Assembly (NCBI GenBank): GCA_947450025.1
Contig: CANFTW010000005.1
Span: 167,703-231,702 of the forward strand
Origin: Bacteroidota bacterium
GTDB taxonomy: Bacteria > Bacteroidota > Bacteroidia > B-17B0 > Aurantibacillaceae
DNA: 64,000 nucleotides
Direction of reading: 5' to 3'
Part shown: in pieces, positions 1 through 9,497 of the stretch
Layout: each line of letters opens with the position of its first letter
How positions within the stretch are numbered: the first letter of the stretch is position 1
Translations under genes and position numbers: made by a program
Notes under the pieces: generated by a model
The model's database searches: none
What the model saw: the letters and a program-made list of their open reading frames with translations, nothing else
What the model was told of the DNA's origin: nothing

Positions 1-900
1 TCCAAACCATTTAATTTCACCAAAATAATATTTATGTCCTTCATCAATAGTGATATCTATATTAACTCGATTTTTCTTTACAAAATACACGGTGTCTTTA
101 CTAATACGAGCATCACGGTAACCTTTACTATTATATTTTGAAATAATAGATGGTAAATCTTTTTCTAAATTATCTTCTAAGTATTTACCTGAGTTCCAAA
201 AGGTATATAATCTAAATGGCTTACTATCACTCATTTTTCTTTGTAACTTCCAATCAGCAACTACCGTATTTCCATTAATATTTAAGTTTTGTATACGAAC
301 TTTTTTTCCTTTGTTGACATTTATGTATACAATCACATGAGGCGTTTTTGCTGTTTTATCAACCTCTGTGGTCATCTCAACCTGCGCATGATAATATCCT
401 TTATTGACATAGAAATCTTTAACGATATTTTTTATATAACCTAAAGTATAATCTGTAACGACTTTTTCTCTAACTAATCTGATTTTCCCTCTAATTTCGT
501 CAGCATCATTTTTTTTCACTTTTCCTCTGAACGAAAATTTAGATAAGCGTGGTTTTTCTATTACTACAATTTTTAAAAATACCTTATCACCAATAATTTT
601 AACTAAATAAATTTTTACATCTTCAAACAAACTTTGTTTCCATAAATTTTTTATTGCTTCTGAAATTTTATCCCCTGGTATCTGAACCTTGTCTCCAATC
701 GATATACCGGATAATAGTCGAATAATGTTTTTATCAGTATACTCAGAACACTCTACTTCAATACCTCCTACCGAATATTCTTTTGGTTTTGCCCAATCTA
801 ACGTCACCTCAGATGTTGACTCAACGGCAATATTTTGCGCAAAATTTAATTTACATATTGCTAATAAAAATATTAAAATAGAATATTTGAAAAAAGTCAT
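1..900 (-). CDS. bamA: Outer membrane protein assembly factor BamA, N-terminal part (cut by window edge)
   Basis: Reading leftwards from an ATG at 898-900, the minus strand stays open to base 1 (300 codons). The product begins with a signal peptide ending near FAQN and then shows successive POTRA-like units, recognisable by phrases such as VGGIEVEC, LSKFSFRGKV and VRIQNLNINGNTVV, with GDK-x-Q-IPG before the first alpha helix. This is the periplasmic part of BamA/Omp85, which folds beta-barrel proteins into the outer membrane. The beta-barrel lies outside the window. The start codon directly abuts the uppS stop, so the two are probably co-transcribed; the uppS-bamA order is common in Bacteroidota. 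TamL is the main alternative, but there is no lipobox here. Confidence 0.9.
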   Translation of the reverse strand, partial: MTFFKYSILIFLLAICKLNFAQNIAVESTSEVTLDWAKPKEYSVGGIEVECSEYTDKNIIRLLSGISIGDKVQIPGDKISEAIKNLWKQSLFEDVKIYLVKIIGDKVFLKIVVIEKPRLSKFSFRGKVKKNDADEIRGKIRLVREKVVTDYTLGYIKNIVKDFYVNKGYYHAQVEMTTEVDKTAKTPHVIVYINVNKGKKVRIQNLNINGNTVVADWKLQRKMSDSKPFRLYTFWNSGKYLEDNLEKDLPSIISKYNSKGYRDARISKDTVYFVKKNRVNIDITIDEGHKYYFGEIKWFG

Positions 901-1650
901 TTATTTAGTTTGAGTTAATTGTTCGCTTGTTTTACCGAAACGACGCTCACGGTTTTGAAAATTAAGTATAGCTTCAAATAAATCTTCTTTACGAAAATCT
1001 GGCCATAATTTTTCAGTAAAATAAAATTCGGCATAAGCCAATTGCCATAACAAGAAATTACTAATTCGGTGTTCTCCGCTAGTACGGATCATTAACTCTG
1101 GATCAGGAATGTTTTTAGTACACAAATATTTTTCAATATGTTTTTCAGAAATATCTTCAATATTAAGTGTTCCGTTTTTATTATCAGCAACGATATGTTT
1201 AACAGCATCTATTAATTCCCATTTAGAAGAATAACTTAAGGCTAATACCAATGTTAAACCTGTATTTTTAGAAGTTAAGTCTATTGATTCATTTAATTCT
1301 AGCAAACATGCTGGAGGTAAACTATTTAAATTGCCAATCGCTTGTAGACGAACATTTTTTTTATTTAATTGTGGGGTTTCTGCACTAATTGTTGACACTA
1401 ATAATTCCATTAAGGCATCCACTTCCTCTTTTGGACGATTCCAATTTTCTGTACTAAAAGCGTAAAGTGTTATAAACTTTACATTTATCTCACCTGCAGC
1501 CTCTACAACGTCTCGAACAGAGTTCACACCTTCATAATGACCATAAATACGATTTTCGCCTTGCTGTTTTGCCCAACGACCATTTCCATCCATAATGATA
1601 GCAATATGTTGTGGAACGTTATTTAAATCTATATTATTTTTTAGGCTCAT
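901..1650 (-). CDS. uppS: Isoprenyl transferase (undecaprenyl diphosphate synthase)
   Basis: Cis-prenyltransferase that elongates farnesyl diphosphate with isopentenyl diphosphate to the C55 lipid carrier used for peptidoglycan and surface glycans; cytosolic. The signature IAIIMDGNGRWA lies at residues 16-27, with the catalytic Asp at 21, followed by YGHYEGVNSV and YAFSTENWNRP. The C-terminal DPELMIRTSGEHRISNF block supplies the substrate-binding Arg residues, and ENRERRFG-like sequence closes the protein. I start at the ATG at 1650 because it places the DGNGRW motif at the usual distance; an in-frame GTG 15 bases upstream is possible. It is followed with no gap by bamA, and infB upstream ends in its own terminator. 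Confidence 0.95.
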   Translation of the reverse strand: MSLKNNIDLNNVPQHIAIIMDGNGRWAKQQGENRIYGHYEGVNSVRDVVEAAGEINVKFITLYAFSTENWNRPKEEVDALMELLVSTISAETPQLNKKNVRLQAIGNLNSLPPACLLELNESIDLTSKNTGLTLVLALSYSSKWELIDAVKHIVADNKNGTLNIEDISEKHIEKYLCTKNIPDPELMIRTSGEHRISNFLLWQLAYAEFYFTEKLWPDFRKEDLFEAILNFQNRERRFGKTSEQLTQTK

Positions 1651-1747
1651 TCTTATAAGAACCACGAATTTACACTTTTACATGAAATAGCGCAAATATT
1701 AGGTGTTTTTAGTCTTAAAAGGTGTTAAATATAAAATCAGTAAAAAC

Positions 1748-1780
1748 AAAAAACGCTAAGTAATATACTTAGCGTTTTTT
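1748..1780. terminator. Rho-independent terminator after infB
   Basis: A 14-base-pair stem (AAAAAACGCTAAGT with ACTTAGCGTTTTTT) with a five-base loop lies 19 bases beyond the infB stop. The A and T tracts on the two sides would let it work in both directions. It separates the rimP-nusA-infB unit from uppS-bamA. Confidence 0.85.
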
Positions 1781-1798
1781 CAATCATTAAAAGTTGAA

Positions 1799-4663
1799 TT
1801 ATAGCTTTGCTTTAATTTCAACCATGTCATATCCTTCAATAATATCGTCAACTTTAATATCATTAAAGCCATCAATATTTAAACCACATTCATAATTAGC
1901 TGTTACCTCTTTTACATCATCTTTGAAACGTTTTAATGAACCTAAAGAACCAGTGTGAATAACAATACCATCACGAATAACACGCACCTTAGTATTACGC
2001 ATTACTTTTCCATCTAATACATATGCTCCTGCAATTGTACCAACTTTAGTAATATTAAATACTTCACGAACAACAATGTTACAAACGATTTTTTCTTCAA
2101 ATTCTGGCGCTAACATTCCTTCCATGGCTGCTTTAACCTCATTAATTGCATCGTAAATAATTGAATATAAACGGATATCAATTTCTTCAGTTTCAGCTAA
2201 TTTACGAGCTGTAACCGATGGACGAACTTGGAAACCAACAATAATAGCATTTGATGCGCTTGCTAACATAACATCTGTTTCGCTGATAGCACCAACTGAT
2301 TTATGTATAATATTCACTTGAATTTTCTCAGTAGATAATTTCAATAATGAATCAGATAAAGCTTCAATAGAACCATCCACATCACCTTTCACAATAACAT
2401 TTAATTCTTTGAAATCACCAATTGCTAAACGACGACCAATCTCATCCAAGGTAATATGTTTTTGAGTACGAATACCTTGTTCGCGCTGTAATTGTAAACG
2501 TTTGTTTGCTAATTCACGCGCTTCACGTTCATCGCTCATGACGTTAAATTTATCACCTGCCGTAGGTGCACCATTTAAACCTAATAATTGAACAGGCATT
2601 GATGGACCAGCCTCCTTCACATTTAACCCGAGTTCATTTGTCATCGCTTTTACTCTTCCACTATAACAACCTGCTACAACGATATCTCCCACTCTCATTG
2701 TTCCTTTTTGAACAATAATATCAACTACATGACCACGACCTTTATCTAATTTTGCCTCAATTACTGAACCAGAAGCCTTTGCTTTTGGATTAGCTTTTAA
2801 TTCTAAAATCTCAGCTTCTAATACAACTTTTTCTAATAATAAGTCAATGTTTTTACCCATTTTAGCAGATATCTCTTGGCATTGGACTTTACCGCCCCAC
2901 TCTTCTACTAAGATATTCATAGCTGATAAGGCTTCGCGAATTTTATCTGGATTTGCGCCTGGCTTATCAATTTTATTGATAGCAATAATCATTGGCACAC
3001 CTGCTGCTTGAGCATGATTAATTGCTTCTTTAGTTTGAGGCATCACGCTATCATCAGCTGCCACCACAATAATAACAACATCCGTTACTTTAGCACCACG
3101 AGCACGCATCGCCGTAAAAGCCTCGTGACCTGGAGTATCTAAAAACGTAATTGATTTACCGTTTTCCATTTTCACATTGTAACTTCCAATATGCTGAGTA
3201 ATACCACCAGCTTCTCCTGCAATTACATTAGATTTTCGAATATAATCTAATAATGATGTTTTACCATGATCAACGTGACCCATGATGGTCACAATTGGTG
3301 GACGCTCTATTAAATCATTAGGATCTTCGGCTTCTTGTTCTTCAATTGCTTCTTGAACCTCAACACTAACAAATTCCGTTTTATACCCAAACTCTTCAGC
3401 AACTATGGCTAAAGTTTCAGCATCTAAACGTTGGTTAATGGATACAAACATTCCCAAACTCATACAAGTAGAAATAATTTGAGTAACAGATACATTCATC
3501 ATTTGTGCTAACTGGTTAGCTGAAACGAATTCTGTTACTTTTAATGTTTTCTTTTCTAAGTCTGACTGCTCTTGTTCATCAGCCATTTTTTCCCTCACAT
3601 CATCACGTTTATCGCGGCGATATTTAGAAGCTTTTGATTTAGAACCCTTATTACTTAAACGTGCTAATGTTTCTTTGATTTGAGCTTGAATTTCAACATC
3701 TGTTAAGGCTGGTCGGGCTTCACGAGCAGCAGGCTTCTTTGCACGAGGATCACCATATTTTTCTTTGGCTCTATCTTTTGCTATTTGAGCTTGTTCTGTG
3801 CCAACTTTTTTAATTTCTTCTTGGCTCAATCCACCTTTACGAATACGTTTACGCTTCTTCTTATCTGCTGCATTTGCAGCAGTATTAGAAGTATTAGATT
3901 TTTTAGGATCCTTAGCCACAGGTAGTTCTATTTTACCCATGATTTTAGGACCTTCTAATTTTTGATAAACTGTCTCATGAAACACTTCTTTTTGTTCTTC
4001 TGCAGGAATATCAACTTCCACATCAGCCGATTCAACAATAATAGGCTTCGCTAATTCGATCGCCTCGTCCTCTTCTTTTTTCTTTTTGGCTTTAGTCGCT
4101 TTTTCAACTTTCTCCTCTGCAGCTTTTTCCTCCTCTTTTTCCTTCTTCGTTTTTTTATCTGGTTTTGTTTTTTGATTTAAGGTGCTTAAATCTAATTTAC
4201 CAAGAACTTTAGGTCCTGATAATATAGATGTTGTGTCTGTAACTTCAGCCACTTCAGGTGTAACAACAGTTTCTTTAGCCGCTTTTTCTAATTCTTCAGA
4301 TTTCAATTTAGCGTCTTCAGCTTTGCGCTTTTCTTCTTCAGCTTTAGCAGTAGCTGCTGCTAAAATTTCTCTCTCTTTCTGCTCTTCAAGTTCTTTAGCT
4401 TTAATTGCTTTTGTATCTTCTACAACAATTGATTCGCGTTTTAATTTGCTAAGGTTTAACCCAACATGTTGAGCCTCTTCTTTAGCAGATTTATCCCCAG
4501 AAAACTCTTTTGACAATAAAGAATATTCTTCATCGCCAATTTTAGCATTGGGGTTATTTTCTACTGGGCGACCTTTAGCAGCTAAGAATTCCGTTATTTT
4601 ACCCAAAGATAAATTGAATTCTTTAGCTACTTTACTTAATCGCATTGTTTTTGCGTCTGACAT
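1799..4663 (-). CDS. infB: Translation initiation factor IF-2
   Basis: GTPase that delivers initiator fMet-tRNA to the 30S subunit and promotes subunit joining. The N-terminal IF2_N helix ([19 protein letters not shown]) is followed by about 350 residues of Lys/Glu/Ala-rich low-complexity linker, a second IF2_N-like segment, then the G domain with [11 protein letters not shown] (G1), DTPGHEAF (G3) and NKIDK (G4). Domains II-IV follow. I start at the ATG of [10 protein letters not shown] (4663); an in-frame ATG 33 bases upstream would only add a lysine/tyrosine-rich tail. About 954 residues, normal for Bacteroidota. Last gene of rimP-nusA-infB. Confidence 0.97.
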   Translation of the reverse strand: MSDAKTMRLSKVAKEFNLSLGKITEFLAAKGRPVENNPNAKIGDEEYSLLSKEFSGDKSAKEEAQHVGLNLSKLKRESIVVEDTKAIKAKELEEQKEREILAAATAKAEEEKRKAEDAKLKSEELEKAAKETVVTPEVAEVTDTTSILSGPKVLGKLDLSTLNQKTKPDKKTKKEKEEEKAAEEKVEKATKAKKKKEEDEAIELAKPIIVESADVEVDIPAEEQKEVFHETVYQKLEGPKIMGKIELPVAKDPKKSNTSNTAANAADKKKRKRIRKGGLSQEEIKKVGTEQAQIAKDRAKEKYGDPRAKKPAAREARPALTDVEIQAQIKETLARLSNKGSKSKASKYRRDKRDDVREKMADEQEQSDLEKKTLKVTEFVSANQLAQMMNVSVTQIISTCMSLGMFVSINQRLDAETLAIVAEEFGYKTEFVSVEVQEAIEEQEAEDPNDLIERPPIVTIMGHVDHGKTSLLDYIRKSNVIAGEAGGITQHIGSYNVKMENGKSITFLDTPGHEAFTAMRARGAKVTDVVIIVVAADDSVMPQTKEAINHAQAAGVPMIIAINKIDKPGANPDKIREALSAMNILVEEWGGKVQCQEISAKMGKNIDLLLEKVVLEAEILELKANPKAKASGSVIEAKLDKGRGHVVDIIVQKGTMRVGDIVVAGCYSGRVKAMTNELGLNVKEAGPSMPVQLLGLNGAPTAGDKFNVMSDEREARELANKRLQLQREQGIRTQKHITLDEIGRRLAIGDFKELNVIVKGDVDGSIEALSDSLLKLSTEKIQVNIIHKSVGAISETDVMLASASNAIIVGFQVRPSVTARKLAETEEIDIRLYSIIYDAINEVKAAMEGMLAPEFEEKIVCNIVVREVFNITKVGTIAGAYVLDGKVMRNTKVRVIRDGIVIHTGSLGSLKRFKDDVKEVTANYECGLNIDGFNDIKVDDIIEGYDMVEIKAKL

Positions 4664-4761
4664 ATTATAATATTTCCTTGTCTTGTATGTATTCAAATTT
4701 TACTTTTTTATTTTTTAAAAGAAAGCTAACTTTTAAACTTAACGATAAGTTAATGATTCGA

Positions 4762-6024
4762 TTAATCTTCGAATTCAGACTGAAGCACAGCTTTTACATC
4801 TTCAATAACATCTTCAGTTAATCCAGTTCTTCTTACTAAATCAGTAACATCTAATTCTAAAACAGATTTAGCTGTATCACAACCAATCGCTTGTAAGGCA
4901 TTAATGACTGATTCTTCAATTTCATCAGAGAATTCGATTAAGTCTACATCTTCTATATCAGCAGTCGCTTCATCATTATCGCGGAAGACATCAATTTCGT
5001 AGCCTGTTAATTTACCCGCTAACTTAATATTATAACCACCTTTACCAATTGCTAAAGAGATTTGGTCTGGTTTTAAAAATACCTCTGCACGCTTAGTATC
5101 TTCATTTAACTTCACTGAAGTTACTTTTGCAGGACTTAATGCGCGTTGAATTAATAATTGTGCATTTGAAGTATAATTAATCACATCAATATTCTCGTTT
5201 TTCAATTCACGAACGATTCCATGAATACGAGAACCTTTCATACCCACACATGCTCCAACTGGATCGATACGATCATCATATGATTCAACAGCAACTTTAG
5301 CTCTTTCACCTGGTTCACGAACAATTTTCTTAATCGTAATTAAACCATCAAAAACCTCAGGAACCTCCATTTCAAATAAACGCTCTAAGAAAGTTGGTGC
5401 GGTACGAGACATAATTACAGAAGGTGTTCCGTTTTTTAATTCTACTTTATAAACAACCGCTTTAACTGAATCTCCTTTTTTGAAGAAATCAGAAGGGATT
5501 TGTTCAGTTTTAGGTAATAATAATTCATTCCCTTCATCATCCAACAACATAATTTCTTTTTTCCAAACTTGGTAAACCTCAGCATTGATAATATCTCCAA
5601 CACGCTCTTTGTATTTATTGTAAATACCGGTTTTTTCTAATTCAAGAATTTTTTGAACTAAGTTTTGACGCACTGATAATACATTACGACGACCAATCTC
5701 ATCCAACTTTACTAATTCGGTTACCTCTTCTCCAATTTCAAAATCAGGTTCAATTTTATGAGCATCAGTTAAGCTAATATGTTTATTTGGATCATAATCA
5801 AACGAATCTTCAGCAAACTCATCATCGACAATTGTTCTGTTTTTATAAATTTCGATATCTCCTTTATCAGGATTTACAATAATATCGAAGTTTTTATCGG
5901 AACCGTATTTTTTGATTAACATGGTACGAAATACATCTTCGATGATGCTCATTAACGTTGCGCGATCAATGTTTTTGTCTTCTTTAAATAACGAGAATGA
6001 TTCAATTAAATTTACACTTTCCAT
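4762..6024 (-). CDS. nusA: Transcription termination/antitermination factor NusA
   Basis: RNA polymerase-associated factor that stimulates hairpin-dependent pausing and termination and takes part in rRNA antitermination. The N-terminal polymerase-binding domain (about residues 1-130) is followed by an S1 domain (GDIINAEVYQVWK), then two KH domains: DPVGACVGMKGSRI, and LAIGKGGYNIKLA with its GxxG loop. The C-terminal acidic stretch ends in a helix-hairpin-helix-like segment. At 420 residues it lacks the duplicated acidic repeats of the longer gammaproteobacterial form, as usual here. It lies between rimP and infB with short gaps, so the three are one operon. Confidence 0.97.
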   Translation of the reverse strand: MESVNLIESFSLFKEDKNIDRATLMSIIEDVFRTMLIKKYGSDKNFDIIVNPDKGDIEIYKNRTIVDDEFAEDSFDYDPNKHISLTDAHKIEPDFEIGEEVTELVKLDEIGRRNVLSVRQNLVQKILELEKTGIYNKYKERVGDIINAEVYQVWKKEIMLLDDEGNELLLPKTEQIPSDFFKKGDSVKAVVYKVELKNGTPSVIMSRTAPTFLERLFEMEVPEVFDGLITIKKIVREPGERAKVAVESYDDRIDPVGACVGMKGSRIHGIVRELKNENIDVINYTSNAQLLIQRALSPAKVTSVKLNEDTKRAEVFLKPDQISLAIGKGGYNIKLAGKLTGYEIDVFRDNDEATADIEDVDLIEFSDEIEESVINALQAIGCDTAKSVLELDVTDLVRRTGLTEDVIEDVKAVLQSEFED

Positions 6025-6036
6025 TGTTTTGTTTTT

Positions 6037-6501
6037 TTAAAATGGTAATACTGATTTTGTTTCTTTTACTTGATTATATGTTAGGGTTATATTTTCAACA
6101 ACTGTATGGTTTCCTTTGCCAACTGTTTTCTTTTCTCTTCTCGTTTCATCGATCACAAATTCATTTTCATTGGCACTTTTTAAGATTCCTTCATGCTTCG
6201 AACCCTCTTTTGTTACTACTTTTACCTTAGTGCCAATGTATTTTTTATATTGGTGTAATACTTTGAATGATTCAGTTGCTCCTGGAGAAGACACTTGTAA
6301 TTCAAAATCTTCTTTTTCCCGATCTAAACTGCTTTCAATATGTCTGCTTAGAGCCACACAATCAGCAATTACAACATGATTTGGAGCATCAATATAAACT
6401 TCTATTTTATTCCCAGTTAATACTTTTACATCAACAATAAACTTGTCGGTGCCTGCAAAATGCGCTTCAATTAAATCTAATATTGTTTGTTTTTTTATCA
6501 T
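6037..6501 (-). CDS. rimP: Ribosome maturation factor RimP
   Basis: Assists late 30S subunit assembly. The 154 residues show the RimP N-domain (HIESSLDREKEDFELQVSSPG, where the E-x-S-SPG block is typical) and a C-terminal Sm-like beta barrel (KKYIGTKVKVVTKEG, HEGILKSANENEF). The length is normal. First gene of the rimP-nusA-infB operon; a promoter-like element and an unusual hairpin lie in its leader. Confidence 0.93.
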   Translation of the reverse strand: MIKKQTILDLIEAHFAGTDKFIVDVKVLTGNKIEVYIDAPNHVVIADCVALSRHIESSLDREKEDFELQVSSPGATESFKVLHQYKKYIGTKVKVVTKEGSKHEGILKSANENEFVIDETRREKKTVGKGNHTVVENITLTYNQVKETKSVLPF

Positions 6502-6516
6502 TTTTATAAAATAAAA

Positions 6517-6536
6517 AAGGGACTTTTCGGTCCCTT
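6517..6536 (-). promoter_or_regulatory. Terminator-like hairpin in the rimP leader (possible attenuator)
   Basis: Read on the minus strand, AAGGGAC pairs with GTCCCTT across a six-base loop, and a T-rich run (TTTTTTATTTTAT with the stem end) follows right up to the rimP start 16 bases away. There is no minus-strand gene upstream that it could terminate, and the plus-strand neighbour diverges, so it sits inside the leader of the operon. Stem-loop and T-rich run are seen; the attenuator role is inferred. Confidence 0.5.
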
Positions 6537-6563
6537 ATTTTTCTATCATCTTATTTTCGGTCA

Positions 6564-6595
6564 CAAATGTAAACATAAATTAGTTAAAAAACAAA
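6564..6595 (-). promoter_or_regulatory. Promoter of the rimP-nusA-infB operon
   Basis: On the minus strand, TTTG (6592-6595) and TACATTTG (6564-6571) match the Bacteroidota -33 TTTG and -7 TAnnTTTG boxes with a 20-base spacer. Transcription would begin near 6557, giving a leader of about 55 bases that contains the 6517-6536 hairpin. Confidence 0.6.
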
Positions 6596-6729
6596 TAAAT
6601 TTTATACAACTAGTTATAAAATAAAGTTTTAAATTAGCAGAAGAGCCCCCAAAACATCATGTTTAACCGTTTTTTACTTCCTGTATTTCATTTTTTCGTC
6701 AAGGAATAAAAGACACAATATTTAAAATC

Positions 6730-7026
6730 ATGGAAACTTTTAAAAAATCTTCAAAGGGTGGTACTTTATTCTCAATTCTCTTCATGCTTTATTCTATAGC
6801 TGGACAAGCACAAGCAAACGGCAAATTCCTAAACGAAAAGCCTAAAGATCTGATTATTAGTGCCTATATTGTAGGAGGTGTGATGCTGGTTGGCATTTTA
6901 ACTTTTGCTATTGCTAAAATTGCAGCAAAATACTCGAAAGAGGAGGATGGAAATGAGAGAAAAATAAGCCGAACATTATCCCACCGTCATCGCCATCACA
7001 ATAGAGTGATAAAAAAGAGCAGCTAA
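6730..7026 (+). CDS. Small membrane protein, function unknown
   Basis: 98 residues that I do not recognise. There is a hydrophobic segment at about residues 13-28, probably a signal peptide ending in a GQAQA-type cleavage site, and a second strongly hydrophobic helix at about 42-65 (IVGGVMLVGILTFAIAKIAA). A charged tail ends in a His/Arg-rich run (SHRHRHHNR). This suggests a one-span inner membrane protein with a basic cytoplasmic tail. It lies alone, divergent from rimP and 168 bases before acpP. Confidence 0.6.
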   Translation: METFKKSSKGGTLFSILFMLYSIAGQAQANGKFLNEKPKDLIISAYIVGGVMLVGILTFAIAKIAAKYSKEEDGNERKISRTLSHRHRHHNRVIKKSS

Positions 7027-7139
7027 AAAATTGGTAAAATTCCATTTTTTTGGCCTTATTTTAAGTTTATATATTATTAAAAAAAATCGTTTTTTAATTA
7101 AATGTTTGATAAACAGTTAATTACTTACGGTCTTTTTTT

Positions 7140-7169
7140 TTTGATATTTGTTTCATAGCATTATCTTTG
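7140..7169 (+). promoter_or_regulatory. Promoter of acpP-fabF-rnc
   Basis: TTTG (7140-7143) and TATCTTTG (7162-7169), with an 18-base spacer, match the Bacteroidota consensus and lie 25 bases before the acpP start codon. Transcription would start near 7176. Confidence 0.7.
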
Positions 7170-7194
7170 TCACGAATTTTAAAACCAAAACACA

Positions 7195-7434
7195 ATGTCA
7201 GACATTTCATCAAAAGTAAAATCTATTATCGTAGATAAATTAGGTGTAGAAGAAAAAGAAGTAACTCCAACAGCAAGTTTCACAAATGACTTAGGAGCTG
7301 ATTCTTTAGATACAGTAGAATTAATTATGGAATTCGAAAAAGAATTCAATATTGCTATTCCAGACGATCAAGCAGAAAAAATTGCAACTGTAGGAGATGC
7401 TATCTCTTATATTGAAGCTAATGCTAAAAACTAA
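7195..7434 (+). CDS. acpP: Acyl carrier protein
   Basis: Carries growing acyl chains in fatty acid synthesis. The 79 acidic residues contain the phosphopantetheine attachment motif [10 protein letters not shown] with Ser37. Helices I-IV and length fit the family. It is first in acpP-fabF-rnc, 27 bases ahead of fabF, and has a clear promoter. Confidence 0.98.
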   Translation: MSDISSKVKSIIVDKLGVEEKEVTPTASFTNDLGADSLDTVELIMEFEKEFNIAIPDDQAEKIATVGDAISYIEANAKN

Positions 7435-7461
7435 GAACTAACTTTTTTAAAATCATTCTTT

Positions 7462-8715
7462 ATGCAATTTAAGCGCGTAGTAGTTACGGGACTTGGGGCT
7501 GTTACACCTTTGGGCAGTAATGTTAACGATTATTGGACAAATTTAATTAATGGCGTAAGTGGTGCCGGACCTATTACACGTTTTGATGCATCAAAATTTA
7601 AAACCAAATTCGCTTGCGAAGTAAAAGGATTTAAAGTAGAGGATTATTTTGATAGAAAAGAAGCTCAACGTTTAGATGCTTTCTCTCATTATGGTATTGC
7701 AGCTTCTGTTCAAGCAGTAGCCGATGCAGGAATAGATAAAGCAGGTATTGATAAAAATGAAATTGGTGTTATTTGGGGATCAGGTATTGGTGGTTTAGAC
7801 ACTTTCCAAACTGAAACTTTCAACTTTGCTAAAGGTGATGGTAATCCCCGCTTTAACCCGTTCTTTATTCCAAAAATGATTGCTGATATCTGTTCAGGAC
7901 ATATATCAATGCGTTTTGGATTTAGAGGTCCTAACTTCACAACCGTATCGGCTTGTGCGTCTTCAACTTCTGCTTTAATTGATGCTTTTACTTATATTAA
8001 ATTAGGTAAGGCTAATGCTATTGTTGCTGGAGGCTCAGAAGCAGCTATTAACGAAAGTGGTATTGGTGGATTTAATGCTTGCCAGGCCATGAGTACTAGA
8101 AATGAAAGTCCTGAAACAGCTTCTCGCCCTTACGATGTAAATCGTGACGGTTTTGTCTTAGGCGAAGGTGGCGTTGCTTTAATATTAGAAGAATTGGATC
8201 ACGCCCTTGCAAGAGGCGCAAAAATTTATGCAGAAATTATTGGTGGTGGCATGAGTGCAGATGCTCATCATATTACAGCGCCTCATCCAGAAGGTTTGGG
8301 CGCAACTTTAGTTATGCAACGTGCACTAAAAGACGCTGGAATTGGTCCTGAGGTAGTTGACTATATTAACACTCATGGGACAAGTACACCACTTGGTGAT
8401 TTAGCTGAATTAAAAGCAATTACGACAGTATTTGGTGAACAAGCATTTAAAATGAATATTAGTTCTACGAAATCAATGACTGGGCATTTGCTTGGTGCAG
8501 CTGGCGCTATTGAAGCAATGGCAACTGTATTAGCTGTTCAAAACGATATTGTACCTCCTACAATCAACAACGTAAACCCTGATCCAGAATTAGATGCTAG
8601 ATTAAACCTAACATTTAATAAAGCTCAAAAACGCACTATTAATTATGCGATTAGTAATACGTTTGGTTTTGGTGGTCATAATGCAGCAGTTGTTGTAAAA
8701 AAATACATAGCTTAA
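7462..8715 (+). CDS. fabF: Beta-ketoacyl-ACP synthase II
   Basis: Condenses malonyl-ACP with acyl-ACP to elongate fatty acids; cytosolic. The active-site Cys is in TVSACASST (Cys165), and the two catalytic His residues lie in INTHGTSTPLGD and KSMTGHLLGAAG. The 417 residues are the standard FabF length, and the Phe gatekeeper region near the C-terminus (NTFGFGGHN) is intact. It sits between acpP and rnc, a conserved arrangement. Confidence 0.98.
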   Translation: MQFKRVVVTGLGAVTPLGSNVNDYWTNLINGVSGAGPITRFDASKFKTKFACEVKGFKVEDYFDRKEAQRLDAFSHYGIAASVQAVADAGIDKAGIDKNEIGVIWGSGIGGLDTFQTETFNFAKGDGNPRFNPFFIPKMIADICSGHISMRFGFRGPNFTTVSACASSTSALIDAFTYIKLGKANAIVAGGSEAAINESGIGGFNACQAMSTRNESPETASRPYDVNRDGFVLGEGGVALILEELDHALARGAKIYAEIIGGGMSADAHHITAPHPEGLGATLVMQRALKDAGIGPEVVDYINTHGTSTPLGDLAELKAITTVFGEQAFKMNISSTKSMTGHLLGAAGAIEAMATVLAVQNDIVPPTINNVNPDPELDARLNLTFNKAQKRTINYAISNTFGFGGHNAAVVVKKYIA

Positions 8716-8724
8716 TATTCTGCT

Positions 8725-9456
8725 TTGATAAAAATTTTATCAGCATTAACACCACTCTCCAAACAAGACAAAGAGTTTAAACAAAAACTTAAAAATATTT
8801 TAGGATTTAGTCCTATTAATGTCGCTTTATATAAACAAGCTTTTAGGCACAGTTCTTCATCCAAAGAAATTACAGAGCACTTACAAAGTAATGAACGTTT
8901 AGAGTTCCTGGGAGACGCTATTTTAGGAGCCGTTATTGCTGAATATCTATTTAAATTATTTCCAAAAAAAGACGAAGGCTTTTTAACCCAAATGCGAAGC
9001 CGTATTGTAAATGGTCAAAATTTATTTATACTTGCCAAAAAATTTGGCTTTGACGTATTATTAAATTCTCGATTAACCAAAAAAGAAAAAGTAAGTTCTA
9101 GTGCTTATGGTGATGCGTTTGAAGCCTTTATTGGCGCTGTTTTTATGGATAAAGGTTTTGATGTTACTAAAAAATTTATTTTAAATCGAATTGTAAAAAC
9201 TCATTTAGATCTTAATGAATTGCTGGAAAATGATACGGATTACAAATCTCAATTTCAGATATTAATGCAGCGTCAAAAAAAGCAATTTGAATATGCTATT
9301 TTAAAGGAAGATTACCAGGGAAAAGAAAAAACCTATACGATTCAATTATCTATTGATGGATTTGAACAAGGTACTTTTGAACATAAATCGAAAAAAGTCG
9401 CCGAGCAAAAAGTAGCACAACTGGTCTTAGAAAAACTTACCAATAAGCTCGAATGA
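8725..9456 (+). CDS. rnc: Ribonuclease III
   Basis: Cuts double-stranded RNA in rRNA processing and mRNA turnover. The catalytic signature NERLEFLGDAILG and the second acidic motif YGDAFEAFIGAVF are intact, and a C-terminal double-stranded RNA-binding domain ends in KKVAEQKVAQLVLEKL. The start is a TTG at 8725: no in-frame ATG occurs before the catalytic domain. Nine bases separate it from fabF. 243 residues, normal. Confidence 0.95.
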   Translation: MIKILSALTPLSKQDKEFKQKLKNILGFSPINVALYKQAFRHSSSSKEITEHLQSNERLEFLGDAILGAVIAEYLFKLFPKKDEGFLTQMRSRIVNGQNLFILAKKFGFDVLLNSRLTKKEKVSSSAYGDAFEAFIGAVFMDKGFDVTKKFILNRIVKTHLDLNELLENDTDYKSQFQILMQRQKKQFEYAILKEDYQGKEKTYTIQLSIDGFEQGTFEHKSKKVAEQKVAQLVLEKLTNKLE

Positions 9457-9467
9457 GCATTCAAAAA

Positions 9468-9493
9468 AAAGCCCTTTCAATTGAAAGGGCTTT
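9468..9493. terminator. Bidirectional terminator between rnc and ettA
   Basis: A perfect palindrome of 26 bases (AAAGCCCTTTCAA with its complement) between two convergent genes, with A tracts before and T/A tracts after. It can end both transcripts. Confidence 0.85.
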
Positions 9494-9497
9494 AAAA

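Noticed and set aside
4182..4472. 96-codon plus-strand frame in infB
   Set aside because: Antisense to the low-complexity linker of IF-2; the Ser/Ala-rich product reflects Lys/Glu/Ala codons read backwards.
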